64,000 nucleotides of DNA, taken from the NCBI RefSeq assembly GCF_029227915.1, contig NC_079877.1, forward strand, positions 31,461,851 to 31,525,850, read 5' to 3'. Positions 62,063 through 64,000 of this stretch are shown here, one piece after another. Under the pieces are notes generated by a model that searched no databases, was not told the origin of the DNA, and saw nothing but the letters and a program-made list of their open reading frames with translations. The DNA comes from Hydractinia symbiolongicarpus. Its lineage: Eukaryota; Cnidaria; Hydrozoa; Anthoathecata; Hydractiniidae. Position 1 is the first letter of the stretch. Every line of letters begins with the position of its first letter. The position numbers were made by a program, and so were the translations under genes.

Positions 62063-64000
62063 ACGCAACCGTTGTAACTCAAACGGATTGACACCGTTAG
62101 AAAGTCAATGAAATGTAGTTTTTGAAACTGTCTCTATTTCTTCAGCGCGAACTAACGACTAGGATTCGTCCCACAGTAAAAAATGACTTATTTATCTTAA
62201 TTTTTTAATAAAGCGCTACCACAGCGCCCAGTATAATCGCTGAGTTCCAGCAATCATGTCAAATTAAGAAGAATGTTATTCCTTGGAGAACAATTGGCTC
62301 ATTTTTCACATTTATAAGGTCACAGTCCAGAATCAGTTCAATTAACTCCCTCAGTAAATCGTTTCACTGTTAAAAGCAATACAACTTAGTGATATCGGAA
62401 GAAAATCACTAAATACATGTTGGTACGAATATGTGACGCAACCGTTGTAACTCAAACGGATTGACACCGTTAGAAAGTCAATGAAATGTAGTTTTTGAAA
62501 CTGTCTCCATTTCTTCAGCGCGAACTAACGACTAGGATTCGTCCCACAGTAAAAAATGACTTATTTATCTTAAGTTTTTAATAAAGCGCTACCACAGCGC
62601 CCAGTGTAATCGCTGAGTTCCAGCAATCATGTCAAATTAAGAAGAATGTTATTCCTTGGAGAACAATTGGCTCATTTTTCACATTTATAAGGTCACAGTC
62701 CAGAATCAGTTCAATTAACTCCCTCAGTAAATCGTTTCACTGTTAAAAGCAATACAACTTAGTAATATCGGAAGAAAATCACTAAATACATGTTGGTACG
62801 AATATGTGACGCAACCGTTGTAACTCAAACGGATTGACACCGTTAGAAAATCAATGAAATGTAGTTTTTGAAACTGTCTCGATTTCTTCAGCGCGAACTA
62901 AGGACTAGAATTCGTCCCACAGTAAAAAATGACTTATTTATCTTAATTTTATAATAAAACGCTACCACAGCTCCCAGTGTAATCGCTGATTTCCAGCAAT
63001 CATGTCAAATTAAGAAGAATGTTATTCCTTCGAGAACAATTGCCTCATTTATCACATTAATAAGGTCACATTCCAGAATCAGTTCAATTAATTCCCAAAG
63101 GCAATCGTTTCACTGTTAAAAGCAATACAACTTAGTGATATCGGAAGAAAATCACTAAATACATGTTGGTACGAATATGTGACGCAACCGTTGTAACTCA
63201 AACGGATTGACACCGTTAGAAAGTCAATGAAATGTAGTTTTTGAAACTGTCTCTATTTCTTCAGCGCGAACTAACGACTAGGATTCGTCCCATAGTAAAA
63301 AATGACTTATTTATCTTAATTTTTTAATAAAGCGCTACCACAGCGCCCAGTGTAATCGCTGAGTTCCAGCAATCATGTCAAATTAAGAAGAATGTTATTC
63401 CTTGGAGAACAATTGGCTCATTTTTCACATTTATAAGGTCACAGTCCAGAATCAGTTCAATTAACTCCCTTAGTAAATCGTTTCACTGTTAAAAGCAATA
63501 CAACTTAGTGATATCGGAAGAAAATCACTAAATACATGTTGGTACGAATATGTGACGCAACCGTTGTAACTCAAACGGATTGACACCGTTAGAAAGTCAA
63601 TGAAATGTAGTTTTTGAAACTGTCTCTATTTCTTCAGCGCGAACTAACGACTAGGATTCGTCCCACAGTAAAAAATGACTTATTTATCTTAAGTTTTTAA
63701 TAAAGCGCTACCACAGCGCCCAGTGTAATCGCTGAGTTCCAGCAATCATGTCAAATTAAGAAGAATGTTATTCCTTGGAGAACAATTGGCTCATTTTTCA
63801 CATTTAAAAGGTCACAGTCCAGAATCAGTTCGATTAACTCCCTCAGTAAATCGTTTCACTGTTAAAAGCAATACAACTTAGTAATATCGGAAGAAAATCA
63901 CTAAATACATGTTGGTACGAATATGTGACGCAACCGTTGTAACTCAAACGGATTGACACCGTTAGAAAATCAATGAAATGTAGTTTTTGAAACTGTCTCT
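62063..64000 (+). repeat. Ten-unit HOR, copy 2, cut by window end
   Basis: Starts are 62063, 62436, 62809, 63182, 63555 and 63928; the last is cut at 73 bases. It matches copy 1 with scattered changes: cagctcccag against cagcgcccag, cccaaaggc against cccacaggc, and cccatagt against cccacagt. The array continues beyond the window in the same phase. Confidence 0.88.

Larger units (their letters stand above)
1..64000. repeat. Satellite DNA array, ~372-bp monomer, spans whole window
   Basis: The same unit recurs without a break from the first to the last base. The landmark gtgacgcaacc (variants gtgacgtaacc, gtgaggcaacc, catgcaacgcaacc) recurs every 359-373 bp. Starts on the forward strand run from 1, 374, 744, 1111, 1484 ... 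34621, then, after a short inverted segment, 36067 ... 63928. That is 93 complete units before the inversion (mean 372.3 bp) and 75 complete units after it (mean 371.5 bp). Other landmarks in nearly every unit are a gcgctaccacag block near position 150, ccagcaatcatgtca near 180 and tttcactgttaaaagc near 300. No spacer, gene or mobile element interrupts the array. Arrays like this are typical of centromeric or pericentromeric heterochromatin; that location is inferred. The family is not one I can name. Confidence 0.98.

Noticed and set aside
1-64000. Protein-coding ORFs, including a possible repeat protein
   Set aside because: Although 372 is divisible by three, stops occur in all six frames of a typical unit, and small indels shift the frame between units. 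There is no codon-like pattern, and any ORF is short and repeats with the satellite.
1-64000. CRISPR array or other spaced-repeat system
   Set aside because: Monomers abut with no variable spacers, the unit is ~372 bp, and differences are scattered substitutions shared by descent.
1-64000. Assignment to a known satellite of a particular species
   Set aside because: Several organisms have satellites of 360-380 bp, but I cannot match this sequence to any of them from memory. A database search with one monomer would decide.

Overview
The whole 64-kb window is one uninterrupted block of eukaryotic satellite DNA. It is a tandem array of a monomer of about 372 bp (most units 372-373 bp, extremes 359-373 bp) of about 36% GC, by hand count of one unit. 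About 172 units can be followed from base 1 to base 64,000, and both window edges cut inside the array, so it is longer than 64 kb. I see no protein-coding gene, tRNA, rRNA, transposable element or unique sequence. Every complete monomer I read carries stops in all six frames. I do not recognise the family by name. A long, homogenised array with higher-order repeats (HORs) points to centromeric, pericentromeric or other heterochromatin of a eukaryote. CpG is not depleted in the unit checked (14 in 373 bp, close to expectation), which argues weakly against a vertebrate genome. The host lineage cannot be named from this sequence. I number monomers from the 'acg' of the motif gtgacgcaacc; the letters for monomer types are mine.

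Layout. (I) 1-11,544: units A, B, C, D, E, F, G, H form HORs, first A-B-C (1,110 bp), then A-B-D-E-F (about 1,862 bp), then recombined four- and five-unit derivatives carrying hybrid monomers, inside a nine-monomer (3,355-bp) duplication. (II) 11,545-14,155: G-H-F three-unit HOR (1,119 bp). (III) 14,156-20,485: five-unit HOR (about 1,865 bp) marked by a BamHI-site variant. (IV) 20,486-28,298: six-unit HOR with two copies that look identical (period 2,231 bp) and a slightly diverged third. (V) 28,299-34,247: three- and five-unit HORs with type Q (gtgaggcaacc). (VI) 34,248-44,226 and 44,227-54,981: a segmental tandem duplication of about 24 monomers. Its proximal copy is broken by an inverted duplication at 34,910-35,811, and its distal copy has gained 4+1 monomers. 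(VII) 54,982-64,000: more uniform units, ending in a ten-unit HOR of 3,730 bp that runs off the window.

How it works together. There is no pathway here. The content is a record of how a satellite evolves: unequal crossing-over in register (hybrid monomers, HORs shortened or lengthened by whole units), local duplications nested inside larger ones, and one inverted insertion whose junctions look like replication template switching. That inversion, absent from the otherwise matching distal copy, is the most distinctive structure in the window. I found no sign of a protein-based or RNA-guided system.
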